Of a DNA stretch of 64,000 nt, positions 25,974 through 35,531 are shown in pieces; the stretch's first letter is position 1, and every line of letters starts with the position of its first letter. The DNA is from DATBLE01 sp963791425. Its GTDB lineage: Bacteria > Actinomycetota > Thermoleophilia > Gaiellales > Gaiellaceae. The stretch spans positions 310,001-374,000 of the forward strand of contig CAWBSE010000004.1 of assembly GCA_963791425.1 (NCBI GenBank), written 5' to 3'. The notes beneath the pieces were generated by a model. The model was not told the DNA's origin and made no database searches. It saw only the letters and a program-made list of their open reading frames with translations. The position numbers and the translations under genes were made by a program.

Positions 25974-27326
25974 GTGACCGATCGCAGCGACCTCGCAGCA
26001 GTGGTGATGGCCGGCGGGCTCGGCACCCGCATGCGCTCGTCGCTGGCCAAACACCTGCACCCGCTGCTCGGCCGGCGCGTCGTCGACTGGGTGATCGCGT
26101 CGGCCCGTGACGCCGGCGCGGTGAAGGTCGTCGTCGTGGCGTCGCCCGACACGAAGGACGCCTACGAGGACACCGACGTCGACGTCGCCGTGCAGGGGCA
26201 GCCGCGCGGGACGGGCGACGCCGTCGCCTCCGCGGGTGCCGCGCTCGAGGCATTCGACGGCCGCGTCCTCGTGCTCGACGCCGCCGCGCCGCTCCTCACC
26301 GCGGAGCAACTCGGCACACTGGCCGCGGAGCACGAGCGGCACGGGGCTGCGGTCACGATCCTCACGCTCGAGCCGCAGGAGCGTCTTCCCTACGGACGCA
26401 TCGTCCGCGACGCCGATGGCTGGGTGACGGCGATCGTCGAGGAGCGGGACGCCTCCGAGGAGCAGCGGGCGATCCGCGAGCTGAACTCCTCGATCTACGT
26501 GTTCGAGTCGGGCCCGCTGTGGGATGCGCTCGACAAGATCGACGCGCACAACGCGCAGGGCGAGCTCTACCTGACCGACACGGTCGCGCACATCGTCGCC
26601 GCCGGCGGCCGTGCCGCGGCGTGGGTCGTTCCCGAGCCGATCGCCGCCCTCGGCATCAACACGCGCGCCGAGCTGGCGGTCGCGGCCGCCGTGCTCCGCG
26701 ACCGGATCAACGAGCAGCACATGCTCGCCGGGGTGACGATCGTCGACCCGTCGAGCACCTGGATCGACGTCACCGTCGGCCTCGAGACCGACGCGACCGT
26801 GCATCCGTTCACGGTGCTCCGGGGCGGGACGACGGTCGCCGCCGGCGCCGAGATCGGGCCGCACGCCGTCGCCGTCGACGCGACCGTCGGGGAGGGTGCG
26901 ACGGTGGGGCCGTTCTGTTACCTTCGCCCAGGAACCGTTCTCGAGGCGGGGGCGAAGGCGGGCACGTTCGTGGAGATCAAGAACTCGCGAATCGGCGCCC
27001 GGACGAAGGTGCCCCACCTCTCCTACATCGGCGACGCCGACATCGGCGAGGATACGAACATCGCAGCCGCAAACGTGACCGCGAACCTCTCCCACGACCC
27101 CGCGAAGGGCAAGCGAAGGACGACCATCGGCAGGAACGTCAGGACCGGCGTGGACAATACGTTCGTTGCTCCGGTCACGGTTGGGGACGATGCGTGGGTT
27201 TCGTCGGGAACGGTCGTCACGGACGACGTCCCGCCAGGGTCGCTTGCGGGCTTTGCGCCGCGGCAGGAGACGAAGGAAGGATGGGTCTACAAACGTGGAG
27301 AGCGGGACGAACGTGGCGACGACTGA
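25974..27326 (+). CDS. glmU: bifunctional GlmU (UDP-GlcNAc pyrophosphorylase)
   Basis: 450 aa from GTG. N-terminal nucleotidyltransferase (VVMAGGLGTRMRSSLAKHLH; usual LAAGxGTRMxSxxPKxLH) and C-terminal left-handed beta helix with hexapeptide repeats (AGAEIGPHAVAVDATVGEGA; FCYLRPGTVLEAGAKAGTFV). The acetyltransferase residues are conserved in VEIKNSRIGARTKVPHLSYI. Makes UDP-GlcNAc from GlcN-1-P, the first dedicated substrate for peptidoglycan. Overlaps prs by 14 nt. Confidence 0.93.
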   Translation: MTDRSDLAAVVMAGGLGTRMRSSLAKHLHPLLGRRVVDWVIASARDAGAVKVVVVASPDTKDAYEDTDVDVAVQGQPRGTGDAVASAGAALEAFDGRVLVLDAAAPLLTAEQLGTLAAEHERHGAAVTILTLEPQERLPYGRIVRDADGWVTAIVEERDASEEQRAIRELNSSIYVFESGPLWDALDKIDAHNAQGELYLTDTVAHIVAAGGRAAAWVVPEPIAALGINTRAELAVAAAVLRDRINEQHMLAGVTIVDPSSTWIDVTVGLETDATVHPFTVLRGGTTVAAGAEIGPHAVAVDATVGEGATVGPFCYLRPGTVLEAGAKAGTFVEIKNSRIGARTKVPHLSYIGDADIGEDTNIAAANVTANLSHDPAKGKRRTTIGRNVRTGVDNTFVAPVTVGDDAWVSSGTVVTDDVPPGSLAGFAPRQETKEGWVYKRGERDERGDD

Positions 27327-28368
27327 GCTTGCGCTCCCGGGGCTCGAGGGCGTGACCGACCACTCGGATCCGCTGCCGGCGCCCGGGCACTTCATCGAGC
27401 GCGGCCCGCAGAAGCGGCTGATGGTCTTCTCCGGGCGCTCGCACATCGACCTCGCCCAGGCGATCGCCGGCAAGCTCGGCGTCGAGCTCGGCGGGATCGA
27501 GCTGAGCACGTTCGCGAACGACGAGACGTACTGCCGCTTCAACGAGTCGATCCGCGGTGCCGACGTCTTCCTCGTCCAGACCGGCTGCACGCCGGTGGAC
27601 AAGAACCTGATGGAGCTGCTCGTGATGATCCAGGGCGCCAAGCTCGCGTCGGCCAAGCGGATCACCGCGGTCGTGCCGCTCTTCCCGTATGCGCGGCAGG
27701 ACCGCAAGGCGAAGCCGCGCGAGCCGATCACCGCGCGCCTCGTCGCCGACATGCTCCAGCTCGCCGGCGCCGACCGCGTGCTGACGATGGACCTGCACGC
27801 GGGTCAGATCCAGGGCTTCTTCACGATCCCGGTCGACCACATGACCGCGCTCCCGCTGTTCGCCAACCACTTCCGCGACCTCGGCCTCACCGGCCCCGAC
27901 GTCGTGTCGGTCGCCCCTGACGCCGGCCGCGCGAAGATGGCGCAGCGTTTCGCCGAGATGATCGAGGGTGACCTGGCGATCATGCACAAGACCCGCCCCG
28001 CCCACGACGAGGTCGCCGTCACCGAGATCGCCGGCCGCGTCCGCGACAAGATCGCGATCGTCGGCGACGACGTGATCATGACCGGCGGCACGCTGCTCAA
28101 GAACGTCGAGGTGCTGAAGGAGCAGGGCGCGAGGGATGTGTGGGTCTTCGCCACGCACGGCCTGTTCTGCGGCGACGCCCTCGAGCGGTTCAAGGACGCG
28201 GACATCGCCGGGATCGTCGTCACCGACACTGTCCCGATCGACCTGCTGAAGAAGCCGGACAACCTGCAGGTGCTCTCCGTCGGCGAGTTGCTCGCGGACA
28301 CGATCATGAACGTGTTCGCCGACGATTCGGTCTCGGCGATCTTCGGCGGCGAGAACCAGCTCTTCTAG
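27313..28368 (+). CDS. prs: ribose-phosphate pyrophosphokinase
   Basis: 351 aa from GTG 27313 (ATTELALPGL), with GGAGAGCGGGA just upstream. Makes PRPP from ribose-5-P and ATP for nucleotide, His and Trp synthesis. Seen: FSGRSHIDLAQAIA, FANDETYCRF, YARQDRKAKPREPI, TMDLHAGQIQGFF and the PRPP-binding loop VGDDVIMTGGT. The extra 30 N-terminal residues are longer than usual. glmU-prs adjacency is common in Gram-positives. Confidence 0.95.
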   Translation: MATTELALPGLEGVTDHSDPLPAPGHFIERGPQKRLMVFSGRSHIDLAQAIAGKLGVELGGIELSTFANDETYCRFNESIRGADVFLVQTGCTPVDKNLMELLVMIQGAKLASAKRITAVVPLFPYARQDRKAKPREPITARLVADMLQLAGADRVLTMDLHAGQIQGFFTIPVDHMTALPLFANHFRDLGLTGPDVVSVAPDAGRAKMAQRFAEMIEGDLAIMHKTRPAHDEVAVTEIAGRVRDKIAIVGDDVIMTGGTLLKNVEVLKEQGARDVWVFATHGLFCGDALERFKDADIAGIVVTDTVPIDLLKKPDNLQVLSVGELLADTIMNVFADDSVSAIFGGENQLF

Positions 28369-28377
28369 CTCGGAGGA

Positions 28378-28406
28378 CACAACCAGGTCGGTTGTGACCC
28401 TCTTTT
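28378..28406 (+). terminator. intrinsic terminator after prs
   Basis: 7-bp stem CACAACC/GGTTGTG (28378-28384 with 28390-28396), 5-nt loop, followed by ACCCTCTTTT. Confidence 0.65.
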
Positions 28407-28436
28407 GCGTTGCCGAAGCAGGCGAATTAAGCCGGA

Positions 28437-28693
28437 GTGTCCGTAGCGGTCTCCCGCGCCCCAACGGTGTGCGTCGAGGATCGATCCCCCTGGCCCACGC
28501 TTGTTCCGATCGCGGCGGCCGGACTCGCGGTCTTCATTACCGCCACGATCGCGCTCGCGGCTGTTCGACGGGACGTGCACAGCCACGTTCTGCGAGTCCA
28601 CCATGGCAGGTCGGGCTGGCTGGAGCCGTCGCCTGCGCGTTCGTTGCATTCGGCTTCCTGACACTCCTGTGGCTGCAGCCGCTATGCGATTGA
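28437..28693 (+). CDS. possible small two-helix membrane protein, frame-broken
   Basis: Weak call in the 420-bp gap between prs and the DUF3303 gene. From GTG 28437 one hydrophobic segment (LVPIAAAGLAVFITATIALAA) is followed by RRDVHSHVLRVH; after a frame break near 28600 a second segment GLAGAVACAFVAFGFLTLLW ends at TGA 28693. The two helices in different frames suggest one gene with a one-base deletion. The start is unsure: there is no spaced ribosome site or -10 box. The rest of the gap holds only the prs terminator. Confidence 0.4.
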
Positions 28694-28790
28694 ATCGCCG
28701 GCCCGACGCGCCACCGCTTGACGGCGTAATGTCGAGGAGAGCCGACCGGCTTCAGACCCTCCACGTTCTTCTGAACCGAAAGGAGCACCA

Positions 28791-29084
28791 ATGCTCTTCC
28801 ACGTGATCTGGGAGTTCATCGACACGACCGAGGACGGCAGCCGGCGCAGCCTCTCGGTCTTCCAGAAGTGGCAGCCCGAGGGAGTCGAGTTCAAGGGCTT
28901 CTACGGGTTCTCCGACGGAACCGGCGGCGTTGCTCTGATCGAGGCCGACAGCGCGGCTGCACTCTTCAAGACGACCGCTCCGTGGACGCCATGGCTCCGC
29001 TTCACGGTGACGCCGATCCTCCCGATCGAGGAGAGCACCGCCCTCGCGCTCGAGGCACAGGCGTTCCGCGACTCGGTGAGCTAG
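28791..29084 (+). CDS. DUF3303 family protein
   Basis: 97 aa. Compact alpha/beta ferredoxin-like fold expected (MLFHVIWEFIDTTEDGSRRS; FKGFYGFSDGTGGVALIEAD; LRFTVTPILPIEES). Well-placed ribosome site GAAAGGAG at 28778-28785. The biochemical role of the family is unknown. Confidence 0.78.
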   Translation: MLFHVIWEFIDTTEDGSRRSLSVFQKWQPEGVEFKGFYGFSDGTGGVALIEADSAAALFKTTAPWTPWLRFTVTPILPIEESTALALEAQAFRDSVS

Positions 29085-29102
29085 CTACACTTCTCCGCCG
29101 GT

Positions 29103-29822
29103 ATGGCCGGCGAACGCATACGCCTGGAAGTGAAGGAACGCGAGCAGAGCGGCTCGCGCGACGCGAAGCGTCTCCGCAAGGCGGGGCTGATCCCCGGCGT
29201 CCTCTACGGGAGCGGGCACAAGCCCCACGCGATCTGCGTTCCCGAGCGCGAGTTGCGCCGCGTCCTGACCGGCTCGGCCGGCCTGCACGCGATTCTCGAC
29301 GTCGTGCTCGAGGGCCAGAAGTCCACGCATTCGTCGATCCTCAAGGACTACCAGGTGGATCCGATCCGCGGCCACATCGACCATTTCGACCTGCAGGAAG
29401 TGCGGCTCGACCAGCCGATCCAGTCGTCGGTCGTCGTCGAGCTCGTCGGCGAGTCGGCGGGTGTGAAGGTCGGCGGTGTGCTCTCCCAGGTCAACCGCGA
29501 ACTACGCGTCGAGGCGCTCCCGCTCGAGATGCCCGAGCGGCTCGAGCTCGACATCAGCGCGATGGAGATCGGCGACTCGCTCCGCCTCTCGGACATGCCC
29601 GCCCGCGAGGGCGCCACCTACCTCGACGACCCGGAGATGGTGCTCGCGACGGTGACCATGCCGACGCGCGTCGAGGAGCCCGAGCCGGTCGAGGGCGAAG
29701 AGGGTGCAGAGGGCGAGGAGGGTGCAGAGCCGGCCGAGGGCGAGGCTGCACCCGAGGGCGAGGCGTCCGAGGAGTCGGCCGACGCCGACGCCGGCGGCGA
29801 GCGCGAAGCCTCCGAGAGCTAG
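29103..29822 (+). CDS. rplY: 50S ribosomal protein L25/Ctc (general stress form)
   Basis: 239 aa. L25 domain binds 5S rRNA (RIRLEVKEREQSGSRDAKRL, then KAGLIPGVLYGSG); the C-terminal TL5/Ctc beta domain is at about 95-185. The last 45 residues are an acidic Glu/Gly/Ala tail (VEGEEGAEGEEGAEPAEGEA), as in actinobacterial Ctc. A TACACT box ends 11 nt before ATG. Directly abuts pth. Confidence 0.94.
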   Translation: MAGERIRLEVKEREQSGSRDAKRLRKAGLIPGVLYGSGHKPHAICVPERELRRVLTGSAGLHAILDVVLEGQKSTHSSILKDYQVDPIRGHIDHFDLQEVRLDQPIQSSVVVELVGESAGVKVGGVLSQVNRELRVEALPLEMPERLELDISAMEIGDSLRLSDMPAREGATYLDDPEMVLATVTMPTRVEEPEPVEGEEGAEGEEGAEPAEGEAAPEGEASEESADADAGGEREASES

Positions 29823-30419
29823 ATGCGCCTCTTCCGTCGGGGCGAAGAATCCGCCTCGACACTCGATCTGCTCGTGGCGGGGCTCGGCAACCCGGGCCGC
29901 GAGTACGCATCCACGCGGCACAACGCCGGCTGGATGGTCCTGGACGAGCTCGCGCGGCGACATGACGGATCGTGGCGCTCGAAGTTCTCGGGGCAGCTCG
30001 CCGAGATCCGCGTCGACGGCGCGAAGCTGGCGCTGCTCGAGCCCGAGACGTACATGAACGACTCCGGGAAGTCCCTCTCCGCGGCGGTGCGGTTCTTCAA
30101 GACGCCGGTCGAGTCGGTGCTCGTCGTCCACGACGACGTCGACCTGGATGAGGGCAGGCTCCAGGCCCGGCCGGGCGGAGGTCTCGGCGGCCACAACGGC
30201 CTTCGCTCGATCTCGCAGGCGCTCGGTTCCCAGGACTTCCTGCGGCTGCGCGTCGGAGTGGGACGGCCGGGACACGGCGACCGCCGCTCGGTCGCCGACT
30301 TCGTGCTCGCCCCGTTCGCCCCGGAAACCGACGTCGGTGCGCTCGTCACCCGTGCGGCGGACGCGGTCGAGACGATCGTGCGCGACGGGCTCGCCATAGC
30401 GCAGCAGCGCTTCAACTAG
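29823..30419 (+). CDS. pth: peptidyl-tRNA hydrolase
   Basis: 198 aa. Recycles peptidyl-tRNA dropped from ribosomes. Signature GLGNPGREYASTRHNAGW with the catalytic His (about 34), the asparagine in ETYMNDSGKSL, Asp in VVHDDVDLDEG and GGGLGGHNGLRSI (about 120-132). It follows rplY with no gap, a pairing seen in most Actinobacteria and Firmicutes. Its stop lies in the first copy of a 25-bp tandem duplication. Confidence 0.95.
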   Translation: MRLFRRGEESASTLDLLVAGLGNPGREYASTRHNAGWMVLDELARRHDGSWRSKFSGQLAEIRVDGAKLALLEPETYMNDSGKSLSAAVRFFKTPVESVLVVHDDVDLDEGRLQARPGGGLGGHNGLRSISQALGSQDFLRLRVGVGRPGHGDRRSVADFVLAPFAPETDVGALVTRAADAVETIVRDGLAIAQQRFN

Positions 30420-30445
30420 CAGAGCGCAGCTGCGCTTCAACTAGC
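30398..30445 (+). repeat. tandem duplication at the pth 3' end
   Basis: A 23-nt unit (30398-30420) is repeated at 30423-30445 with one mismatch. The first copy holds the pth stop; the second contains the 14-bp palindrome AGCGCAGCTGCGCT (30423-30436) and touches the end of the convergent hydrolase gene. Confidence 0.8.
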
Positions 30446-32247
30446 TAGAAGGTCGTCGCGACGGGCTTACGGCCGAGCGTGCCGGTCAGGCGGTTCGCGG
30501 AGAGCTTCACGGTTCCACGGGCGGCGCCCGATCCGCTCACGGCCAGCGTCCCGGAGGCGGCGGTCAGGGGCACGACCGGGTTGCCGTACGGGTCCATCTT
30601 CAGGGTGATCGTTCCGGTGACCGCGAGGCCGCCGACGCTGGTGTAGCCCGCCAGGCGGATGAAGCCCTTCGGATCGGGTGTGACGCGGCCGCCGACGAGC
30701 CCCGTCGTCGGCTCCTGCGAAGTGCGCGTCAGCAGCCAGACGTCCTCGGCGTCGTGGAGCGTCTGGACGAGCGCGTTCAGCGTCCGGCCCGTCGGCCCCG
30801 GGAGCTTCGCCGGGGCCGGGGTCGTCGCGACCGACCGGCGCCACGTCCCCACCGGCGGCACGTACAGGGAGAAGCGCGTGCAGACGGCAGGCGGCACGGC
30901 GCCGCCCAGCCAGGTGCGCACCGCGGTCGCCGCGCACGCCGAATGGTTCAGCACCGAGTGGCCCGCGCCGGGGACGAGGACCACGTGCCCCTGCGGGAAC
31001 CGGGCCGCGATCGCGGACGCACCGGCCGAGGGGGTGCGGATGTCGCGATCGCCGGCGAGGGCGAGCACCGGCACGTCCGGGAGCGGCCCCGAGCCGAGCA
31101 CCGCTCCGCCGGCGGGAGCGGGCCAGTCGACGCACGTCCAGGCGAAGAGGCTGTTGAACGCCCACGCTCCGAATGAGCCGGACGAGCCCGGGGGGAACGC
31201 GGCGATCGCGGCGTTCACCGCCGCCTTCCGCGCGTCCGGGGTGTCGTTCGGCTGCCACGGGAACGGGCTGTCGCCGCAGTCGGTCGCCAGGAAGAGCGGC
31301 ACGTTGATGTCGCGGCTTCCCGAGCTGCTCAGGACATCCAGGAAGAACAGCCGCTCGAGCGGCACCGGGTTGCCGGCGACCGCGGCATCGATCGCCGCCG
31401 GCAGCTGGGACGAGATGCCGGAGCTGAGATCGCTCTCGTAGGCGAGCGAGATCATCGCCTCGCCGTCGATCAGCAGCGGGTACGGGGCCAGCGTGGGTGC
31501 GAAGTGGAGTGACACCTGGAGCGGGTGGGCCTCGAACTGGTTCGCCAGCGTTGCGAAGCGGTCGCCGACGCCGGGCGCGATGCCCGGGCAGACGTTGTCC
31601 GTGCAGATCCGCGAAACCGACGTCGGCATCGTCCGCAGCGAGCTCGTATCGAGCGTGTCGCGATCTGGCAGCACCTCGGAGTCGAGCAGGAGGCGCTCGA
31701 CGTGGGTGGGATGCGCCAGCGCGTACGCCACGGCGTGCTTCGTCCCGTACGAGACACCGAAGATCCCGAGCTTGTCGACACCGAGGGCGGTGCGTACCGA
31801 CTCGATGTCCTCCGCGTGGTCGCGCGTCGTGTAGAAGGCGCGGGTCGGCACGGCGGTGCCGCACTGGGCGGCGGTCCGTGCGTACGGGCACGTCAGCGGC
31901 CCCGAGTTGCCGGTGCCGCGGTCGTCGTACGCGACGAGGGTGTAGCCGGGGAAGAAGGCGCGCCAGTACGCGGCCTGCGGGCCGAGCTTGAACGTGCCGG
32001 CCGACGCCTGCCCGGGGCCGCCGGCGAGCATGACCATCACTCCGCGCGGCGTTCCGGTAGCCGGCAGCACCTCGACGTAGAGCGGAACCTGGCCCGCGGT
32101 CGCGCCCGAGTAGTCGAGGGGCACGCTGAGCGTCGCGCAGTCGAGCCCGTTCGGCCCGCAGGGCGTGAACGGCGGCGCGGCCGATCCGGCCGGCGCCGCG
32201 ACCAGCGTGGCCAGAACGGACAGGAAAGCGACGACCCCGCGTCTCAC
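30445..32247 (-). CDS. secreted alpha/beta hydrolase (tripeptidyl aminopeptidase-like)
   Basis: 600 aa from GTG. Signal peptide (VVAFLSVLATLVAAPAGSAA). Hydrolase core with oxyanion motif LAGGPGQA, DDRGTGNSG, nucleophile elbow GVSYGTK (Ser about 165), acid in LAGDRDIRTP and His in PGAGHSVLNHSAC; several Cys pairs suggest disulfides. This matches the SlpD/E, TAP-like family with a C-terminal TAP domain. An extra 120-residue beta-rich C-terminal part (TGTITLKMDPYGNPVV ...) is unusual. Likely releases peptides or hydrolyses esters outside the cell. Confidence 0.84.
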   Translation of the reverse strand: MRRGVVAFLSVLATLVAAPAGSAAPPFTPCGPNGLDCATLSVPLDYSGATAGQVPLYVEVLPATGTPRGVMVMLAGGPGQASAGTFKLGPQAAYWRAFFPGYTLVAYDDRGTGNSGPLTCPYARTAAQCGTAVPTRAFYTTRDHAEDIESVRTALGVDKLGIFGVSYGTKHAVAYALAHPTHVERLLLDSEVLPDRDTLDTSSLRTMPTSVSRICTDNVCPGIAPGVGDRFATLANQFEAHPLQVSLHFAPTLAPYPLLIDGEAMISLAYESDLSSGISSQLPAAIDAAVAGNPVPLERLFFLDVLSSSGSRDINVPLFLATDCGDSPFPWQPNDTPDARKAAVNAAIAAFPPGSSGSFGAWAFNSLFAWTCVDWPAPAGGAVLGSGPLPDVPVLALAGDRDIRTPSAGASAIAARFPQGHVVLVPGAGHSVLNHSACAATAVRTWLGGAVPPAVCTRFSLYVPPVGTWRRSVATTPAPAKLPGPTGRTLNALVQTLHDAEDVWLLTRTSQEPTTGLVGGRVTPDPKGFIRLAGYTSVGGLAVTGTITLKMDPYGNPVVPLTAASGTLAVSGSGAARGTVKLSANRLTGTLGRKPVATTF

Positions 32248-32255
32248 GGCCGCTC

Positions 32256-32261
32256 AGACTA
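32256..32261 (-). promoter_or_regulatory. leaderless -10 box TAGTCT
   Basis: Minus strand, eight bases before GTG 32247 of the hydrolase. Confidence 0.5.
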
Positions 32262-32321
32262 GCCATCGTCGCCGTCCGAGTACACTCGAGGGGGCGGAAC
32301 CCGGCGGTTTCGCCGTTCGTC

Positions 32322-35300
32322 GTGGACCGTCCAAGCCTTCATCCACTCGCCCGCGAGCTCGCCGATTCCGAGCGCCTCGCCGCCTTCGCGGACGACCTCC
32401 GCGGTGCGAGCGCGCGTGTGTCCGAGGCGGGAATGCCGCTCGTGCTGTCCGCGCTCCACCTGAGGCTCGAGCGGCCGCTGCTGGTGCTGCTCGCGGAGGA
32501 CGCCGACGCGCGGGACGCGGCCGAGGCCGCCTCCTGGTACCTCGGCGAGGAGCAGGTGGCGCTGTTCCCGAGCCGTGGTGTGCGCTGGGAGTCGGGGCTC
32601 GAGCCGCCGCCGCACCTCGTCGGCGAACGTGCCCGCGCGCTCGACGTGCTAGCCGCGGGCGGGCTCGTCTGCGCCTCGGCCACCGCCCTCGCCGAGCCGA
32701 TGCCGCCGCACGAGGACCGGCCGGAGCGGCTGGAGCTGAGGGTCGGCGCGGAGCCGGGCATCGACGGGATTGCCGAGCATCTGGCGCTCGCCGGCTACGA
32801 GCGGGTCGAGCGCGTCGAGGAGCGCGGGCAGTTCGCCGTCCGCGGCGGGATCGTCGATGTCTTCCCGACCACGGGCCGCGACCCGCTCCGCATCGAGCTG
32901 TTCGGCGACGAGATCGAGGCCGTGCGGGCGTTCTCGCCGTTCACCCAGCGCGCGCTCAGGCCGGTCGACGACGCGGTCGTCTACCCTGCGGCGGAGCGGC
33001 GGCTCGATCTCGTCGAGCCCGAGTTGCGCGACGACGAGAAGCTGCCCGAGCTCCCCGGCGATCTCGTGCCGCCGTTCGACTGCGACCCCGACATCGTCTT
33101 CGAGCCGGAGGCGGTCGAACGCGTCTGGGCGGAGGAGCGGCTCGACCCGGTGCCGTACAGCGCCGCGGCCCTGCTCGACCCGTTCCCGCGCGGCCAGGCT
33201 GCGTCGTTCGACGCTCAGCGGCCGGCGGTGGCCGCACGCGGGCTCGCCGAGGCAGAACAGGAGCTCTCCTCGTTCGTGCGTGCCGGGCAGCGGGTGATCG
33301 TCGCGTTCCCGCATCGCGGCGACGCGCTCCGCACCGCGAACATGATCAAGAAGCTCGCGGTCGGCTGGCTGGAGGAGGAAGGCGAGCTCCCCACCGGGGA
33401 GGGGCTCTACTTCACCGTCTCGGCCGCGCGGCGCGGCTTCGTCTGGCGCGACCTCGGGCTCGTGCTGCTGCCCGACACGCAGATCTTCCGGAAGCGGGCA
33501 CCCCGCGGCGATGCCAGGCTCGGCCGGGCGCTCCAGTCGTTCGCCGACCTGCGCACCGGCGACTACGTCGTCCACGAGGACCACGGCGTCGGGAAGCTGC
33601 TCGGCTTCGAGACCAAGGAGGTCGCCGGCGTCACGCGCGACTACCTCTTCCTCGCGTTCCGCGGCGAGGACCGCCTCTACGTCCCGCACGAGCAGATCGG
33701 CAAGGTTTCGCGCTACATCGGCGCCGACGCCAAGGCCCCGGCGCTGTCGAAGCTCGGCGGCAAGGCCTGGCTGCTGCTCAAGAGCCGCGCCAGGGAGTCG
33801 GTGCAGGAGCTCGCCGGAGAGCTGATCGCGCTCTACGCCCGGCGGCAGACGTCGCCCGGCATCGCGTACGACCTGTCGAGTGACTGGCTCGAGCGGCTCG
33901 AGACCGAGTTCCCGTACCGTGAAACCGAGGACCAGCGGCGCGCGATCGAGGCGGTCAAGGAGGACCTGGAGGCGCCGTCGCCGATGGACCGGCTCGTGTG
34001 CGGCGACGTCGGGTTCGGTAAGACGGAGGTCGCCGTCCGCGCCGCCTTCGCGGTCGCGCTGAACAACCGGCAGACGCTGATGCTCGTGCCGACGACGGTG
34101 CTCGCCCAGCAGCACTGGAACACGTTCCGCGAGCGGTACCGCGACTTCCCTGTCCGGGTCGAGATGGTCTCGCGCTTCCGTAAGCCCGCCGACGCGAAGG
34201 CGGTGCTCAAGGACTTCACCGAGGGCAAGGTCGACGTCCTGATCGGGACGCACCGCGTGCTCTCGCGCGACGTGATCCCGAAGAACCTCGGACTCGTGAT
34301 CGTCGACGAGGAACAGCGGTTCGGTGTGCAGCAGAAGGAGTTGCTCCGCTCGCTCCGGCTCGAGGTGGACGTGCTGGCGCTGACCGCGACGCCGATCCCG
34401 CGCACGCTGCACATGTCGCTCTCCGGCCTGCGCGACATCTCGGTGATCGAGACGCCGCCCGAGGGCCGCCGGCCGATCCGCACGCACGTCGGCGAGTACG
34501 ACGAGGAGCAGGTCAAGCTCGCCCTCGAGCGGGAGCACGAGCGGCAGGGGCAGTCCTTCTACCTGCACAACCGGGTCGAGACGATCGAGGCGGCGGCGAC
34601 GCGGCTCCAGGAGCTCGTGCCCGGCCTCCGCGTGATCGTCGGGCACGGCCAGATGAAGGAGCGCGAGCTCGAGCAGAAGATGATGACGTTCCTCGCCGGC
34701 GACGCCGACGTGCTCGTCTCGACGACGATCATCGAATCGGGGCTCGACATCCCGCAGGCGAACACCCTGATCGTCGAGCGGGCGGACATGCTCGGGCTGG
34801 CCCAGCTGTACCAGATCCGTGGTCGCGTCGGCCGCTCGGACGTGACCGCCTTCGCGCACCTCTTCTACCCGGACGCGTCCGAGCTGACGGCCGAGGCGCG
34901 CGCGCGGTTGGCCACGCTCGCCGATCACACGGAGCTCGGCGCCGGCTTCGCGATCGCCATGCGCGACCTCGAGATCCGCGGGGCAGGCGATCTGCTCGGC
35001 GGAGAGCAGTCGGGGCACGTCGCCGCCGTCGGCTTCGAGCTGTACGTCGAGCTGCTGAACGAGGCGGTCGCGGAGCTCTCGGGCCAGAAGCGCGTCGCCG
35101 CGAGGCCCGTGCGGATGGACGCCCGCGTCGACGCCTACGTCCCGGCGTCGTACATCGGCTCCGAGGCGCTGAAGATCGACCTGCACCGGCGGCTCGCGCT
35201 CGTCGAGGACGAGGACGAGCTCCGCGAGCTGCGGGCCGGCGTCGAGGACCGCTACGGCGAGCTGCCCGACCCGGTCGACAACCTGTTCGCGATCCAGGAG

Positions 35301-35528
35301 GCGAAGCTGAAGATCGCCAGGTTCGGCGCCGAGTACCTCGTCTTCCGCGGCGGGCGCCTGACCGTCGGGCCGATCGTGCTCGGCTCCGAGGAGCTCGGCG
35401 AACTGCGCGACCGTGTCCCCACCGCCGTCTACACCACCGGCAAGCACGAGGTGGCGATCCGCCAGGAGGACTTCCGCGTGGCGCTCGGGCTCGTCGATGC
35501 GCTGGTAGAGGCGCGCGAGGCGGCGTAG
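32322..35528 (+). CDS. mfd: transcription-repair coupling factor Mfd
   Basis: 1068 aa from GTG. Dislodges stalled RNA polymerase and recruits UvrA. UvrB-homology module at the N-terminus (about 20-270), RNAP-interacting CarD-like domain (about 408-470, TGDYVVHEDHGVGKLLGFET), SF2 translocase with GDVGFGKTEVAVRAAF (about 560), DEEQ box IVDEEQRFGV, TRG motif region VIVGHGQMKERELEQKMM and QIRGRVGRSD, and C-terminal TRCF domain. Slightly shorter than the 1150-aa E. coli protein, as usual for Actinobacteria. It lies between pth and surA-like genes. Confidence 0.96.
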   Translation: MDRPSLHPLARELADSERLAAFADDLRGASARVSEAGMPLVLSALHLRLERPLLVLLAEDADARDAAEAASWYLGEEQVALFPSRGVRWESGLEPPPHLVGERARALDVLAAGGLVCASATALAEPMPPHEDRPERLELRVGAEPGIDGIAEHLALAGYERVERVEERGQFAVRGGIVDVFPTTGRDPLRIELFGDEIEAVRAFSPFTQRALRPVDDAVVYPAAERRLDLVEPELRDDEKLPELPGDLVPPFDCDPDIVFEPEAVERVWAEERLDPVPYSAAALLDPFPRGQAASFDAQRPAVAARGLAEAEQELSSFVRAGQRVIVAFPHRGDALRTANMIKKLAVGWLEEEGELPTGEGLYFTVSAARRGFVWRDLGLVLLPDTQIFRKRAPRGDARLGRALQSFADLRTGDYVVHEDHGVGKLLGFETKEVAGVTRDYLFLAFRGEDRLYVPHEQIGKVSRYIGADAKAPALSKLGGKAWLLLKSRARESVQELAGELIALYARRQTSPGIAYDLSSDWLERLETEFPYRETEDQRRAIEAVKEDLEAPSPMDRLVCGDVGFGKTEVAVRAAFAVALNNRQTLMLVPTTVLAQQHWNTFRERYRDFPVRVEMVSRFRKPADAKAVLKDFTEGKVDVLIGTHRVLSRDVIPKNLGLVIVDEEQRFGVQQKELLRSLRLEVDVLALTATPIPRTLHMSLSGLRDISVIETPPEGRRPIRTHVGEYDEEQVKLALEREHERQGQSFYLHNRVETIEAAATRLQELVPGLRVIVGHGQMKERELEQKMMTFLAGDADVLVSTTIIESGLDIPQANTLIVERADMLGLAQLYQIRGRVGRSDVTAFAHLFYPDASELTAEARARLATLADHTELGAGFAIAMRDLEIRGAGDLLGGEQSGHVAAVGFELYVELLNEAVAELSGQKRVAARPVRMDARVDAYVPASYIGSEALKIDLHRRLALVEDEDELRELRAGVEDRYGELPDPVDNLFAIQEAKLKIARFGAEYLVFRGGRLTVGPIVLGSEELGELRDRVPTAVYTTGKHEVAIRQEDFRVALGLVDALVEAREAA

Positions 35529-35531
35529 GCC

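Noticed and set aside
28437..28530. tRNA-like segment with CGAGGATCGATCC
   Set aside because: No matching acceptor or anticodon stems around it.
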